Below, piece by piece: positions 5,819-7,205 of a DNA stretch of 7,205 nt (positions are counted from its first letter, which is position 1; every line of letters begins with the position of its first letter). The notes below the pieces were generated by a model. It had not been told where the DNA came from. It worked only from the letters and a program-made list of their open reading frames with translations, and searched no databases. The DNA is taken from NCBI GenBank assembly GCA_002441395.1, contig DJVZ01000005.1, positions 30,991-38,195 of the forward strand. The letters are read 5' to 3'. The stretch is from Spirochaetaceae bacterium UBA6243. GTDB taxonomy: Bacteria; Spirochaetota; Spirochaetia; Treponematales; Rectinemataceae. The position numbers were made by a program, and so were the translations under genes.

Positions 5819-7205
5819 TTTCCTTCAGAAGCCTTTGGCATATTTTGAATACTAATTCAGGTAACAGATTAAAGGCATAATGGCGATTAACACGCTCTCC
5901 GCATTGATGGTATTCCCTGCCCCATGGCCCAATATTGATCACGGGAACATCCAGGGAGTCTTTCAGATACTCGTCTAAATCGGGCTGGTCCACCGCTGAC
6001 CTTTGTTTTATATATTCAATAGATTGCGCATCAACTGAAGGCGCCAGGAAACTCATATCCGAAATCCCCGGGAAATAGGGACGGATCTTTACAGATTCCT
6101 CATGGTCCCTGTTGAATTGATTTATTTCATCTTTCACGTATGCCAAAAATAATTGATCACGATCTGAATCCAATTCAGCTTTTGCATAATAAGGAGGAGC
6201 TAATCCTACAATTGCGCAGGGGCCCTCAATTTGAGCATACGTGAGCAATTCATGCACAATTTTCGCAGTTTGCAATACTTTATCTTCAGGAAAACTCTTC
6301 TCCGCAACCCTTCTGAGGCGGTCTAAAATACCGGGCGCCACATATTCAGCACGATTGATAAGTTCTGGCAAATCAATAATTTCTGAAGACAATTTTTGCA
6401 TAACCACATGTTCATTCTGCTTCCTGGAAAAAGCTGACATTCGCTCATACAGCAGCGAGATAGAACTATCTAGTGCCTTTTGGACAAGCAAGGTAACATT
6501 TTCAAAAACTTTCGCAGGATTCTTTTCAAATGTCAAAACATTGAGGGCACAAAAAACATCTGCAGGCATAGTCACATCATAGCGACTTCGCATTTCACGA
6601 TAATACAAAATAGTTGGAGGAGGAGGTTCTTCTCCTGGAAATACTGTCCGAATGTTCAGGCACTCACTATTGCATTCAGCCTCTCTTGCAAACACCGAGG
6701 CGGCCATAACCGGATTGAAACCATCAAAAGGGGACCCTGCGTGCGCGGGTTTCCCGACAAACAGCACAAAAGGAAGAAGCTTGCTGACGGAGCCTAAAAA
6801 CACGGCCTTCGCCTCCGCCCCGTCCCCCTGGTCAACCGCCGCGTCGAGATTGATGATGGCCTTCAGCCGCAGCCCGTGTTCGGAAGCAAACGCAGAGAGG
6901 ATCTTTTTGGCGGCCTTCATCCCGACAGAGGAACCCTCCTCATCCGGGACCGCCATATATACGATGTTGCCTGACCTCTCATCATCTCCAAGAAAATCAG
7001 CAAGCGCGGCGATTCCCGCGGCCAAGCCGCTTTTCATATCGAGCATCCCCCTGCCGGGGACAAAGAACGAACTCTCCAGATCCTTTTTGAGCAAGATTTC
7101 CGGAGGCGACAGCTTTTCTTTCGAGGACAGAGACTGAAGCATCTTTTTTGTGAGAGTTTCTGGGTCAAACGCAAAAGGCTCCAAAGCGCCATAATTGCTG
7201 GTGTC
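5811..7205 (-). CDS. RocB-like M20-family zinc peptidase/deacylase, 5' end outside the window
   Basis: The frame is open to the window edge. The seven codons right of the TTG at 7184 read DTSNYGA and continue the family pattern (DYG-x-L-x-P-x-AFDP). The TTG is therefore internal and the gene is truncated by the window. The visible 464 residues (counting the edge codon as 1) match the RocB-like branch of M20 metallopeptidases, whose full members are roughly 550 residues, so about 90-100 N-terminal residues with the first metal ligand are missing. Seen are GRGMLDMKSG with bridging Asp56, PDEEGSSVG with the catalytic and metal Glu89-Glu90, NLD with Asp121, the lid-domain KPAHAG with His155, RPYFPGISDMSFL (375-387), and GPWGREYHQCGE with metal His433. 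M20 enzymes cleave amide bonds of peptides or acylated amino acids. RocB is linked to arginine use in Bacillus, but no roc genes are seen here, so the substrate is open. It has no membrane segment in the visible part. Confidence 0.87.
   Translation of the reverse strand, partial: DTSNYGALEPFAFDPETLTKKMLQSLSSKEKLSPPEILLKKDLESSFFVPGRGMLDMKSGLAAGIAALADFLGDDERSGNIVYMAVPDEEGSSVGMKAAKKILSAFASEHGLRLKAIINLDAAVDQGDGAEAKAVFLGSVSKLLPFVLFVGKPAHAGSPFDGFNPVMAASVFAREAECNSECLNIRTVFPGEEPPPPTILYYREMRSRYDVTMPADVFCALNVLTFEKNPAKVFENVTLLVQKALDSSISLLYERMSAFSRKQNEHVVMQKLSSEIIDLPELINRAEYVAPGILDRLRRVAEKSFPEDKVLQTAKIVHELLTYAQIEGPCAIVGLAPPYYAKAELDSDRDQLFLAYVKDEINQFNRDHEESVKIRPYFPGISDMSFLAPSVDAQSIEYIKQRSAVDQPDLDEYLKDSLDVPVINIGPWGREYHQCGERVNRHYAFNLLPELVFKICQRLLKENL

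Noticed and set aside
6652..7137. 161-codon + strand open frame opposite the RocB-like gene
   Set aside because: It is long because of the high third-position GC in this part of the peptidase gene; the peptide is Ser/Ala/Pro-rich with no motif.

Overview
The window looks like ordinary chromosome from an anaerobic bacterium, most likely a spirochaete (Spirochaetota). Three things suggest this. First, the gene order ybaB-recR is typical bacterial housekeeping. Second, the amino-acid-kinase gene is of the 'archaeal-type UMP kinase' kind, a family that, as I recall, is described as archaeal plus spirochaetal. Third, there is an [FeFe]-hydrogenase-like protein, which points to H2 metabolism. Overall GC is in the high 40s percent, and GTG and TTG starts are used alongside ATG. 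The phylum call is inference. Synergistota, Clostridia or Thermotogota would be the alternatives.

Left part (1-3298, all + strand): ybaB and recR are followed by a three-gene unit encoding a DRTGG-domain protein, an RsbW-like HATPase and a ferredoxin/H-cluster/Fe-S protein. The last three are tightly packed: a 14-nt overlap, then zero spacing, each with a good Shine-Dalgarno. They look translationally coupled. The hydrogenase-like protein keeps all four H-cluster cysteines but has alanine where catalytic enzymes have the proton-relay cysteine. That is the signature of sensory [FeFe]-hydrogenases. I read the unit as a possible H2 or redox sensor whose output passes through the HATPase. No hydrogenase maturation or catalytic hydrogenase gene is present here.

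Middle (3299-4948): an AT-rich gap carries a near-consensus sigma-70 promoter (TTGACA, 17 nt, TATAGT) and an imperfect palindrome just upstream. It drives a TTG-started cytoplasmic glycoside hydrolase of the GH63/mannosylglycerate-hydrolase-like (alpha/alpha)6-barrel type, which has Glu where relatives usually have the catalytic Asp.

Right part (5015-7205, - strand, convergent with the hydrolase): a 5'-truncated RocB-like M20 peptidase/deacylase gene is followed after 52 nt by the archaeal-type UMP kinase-like gene. A small hairpin in that gap overlaps the kinase Shine-Dalgarno. The peptidase gene has a marked internal shift in GC at third codon positions.

The strongest candidate for something under-described is the DRTGG-HATPase-sensory-hydrogenase cassette placed directly behind recR. 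No mobile element, RNA gene or CRISPR array was seen.
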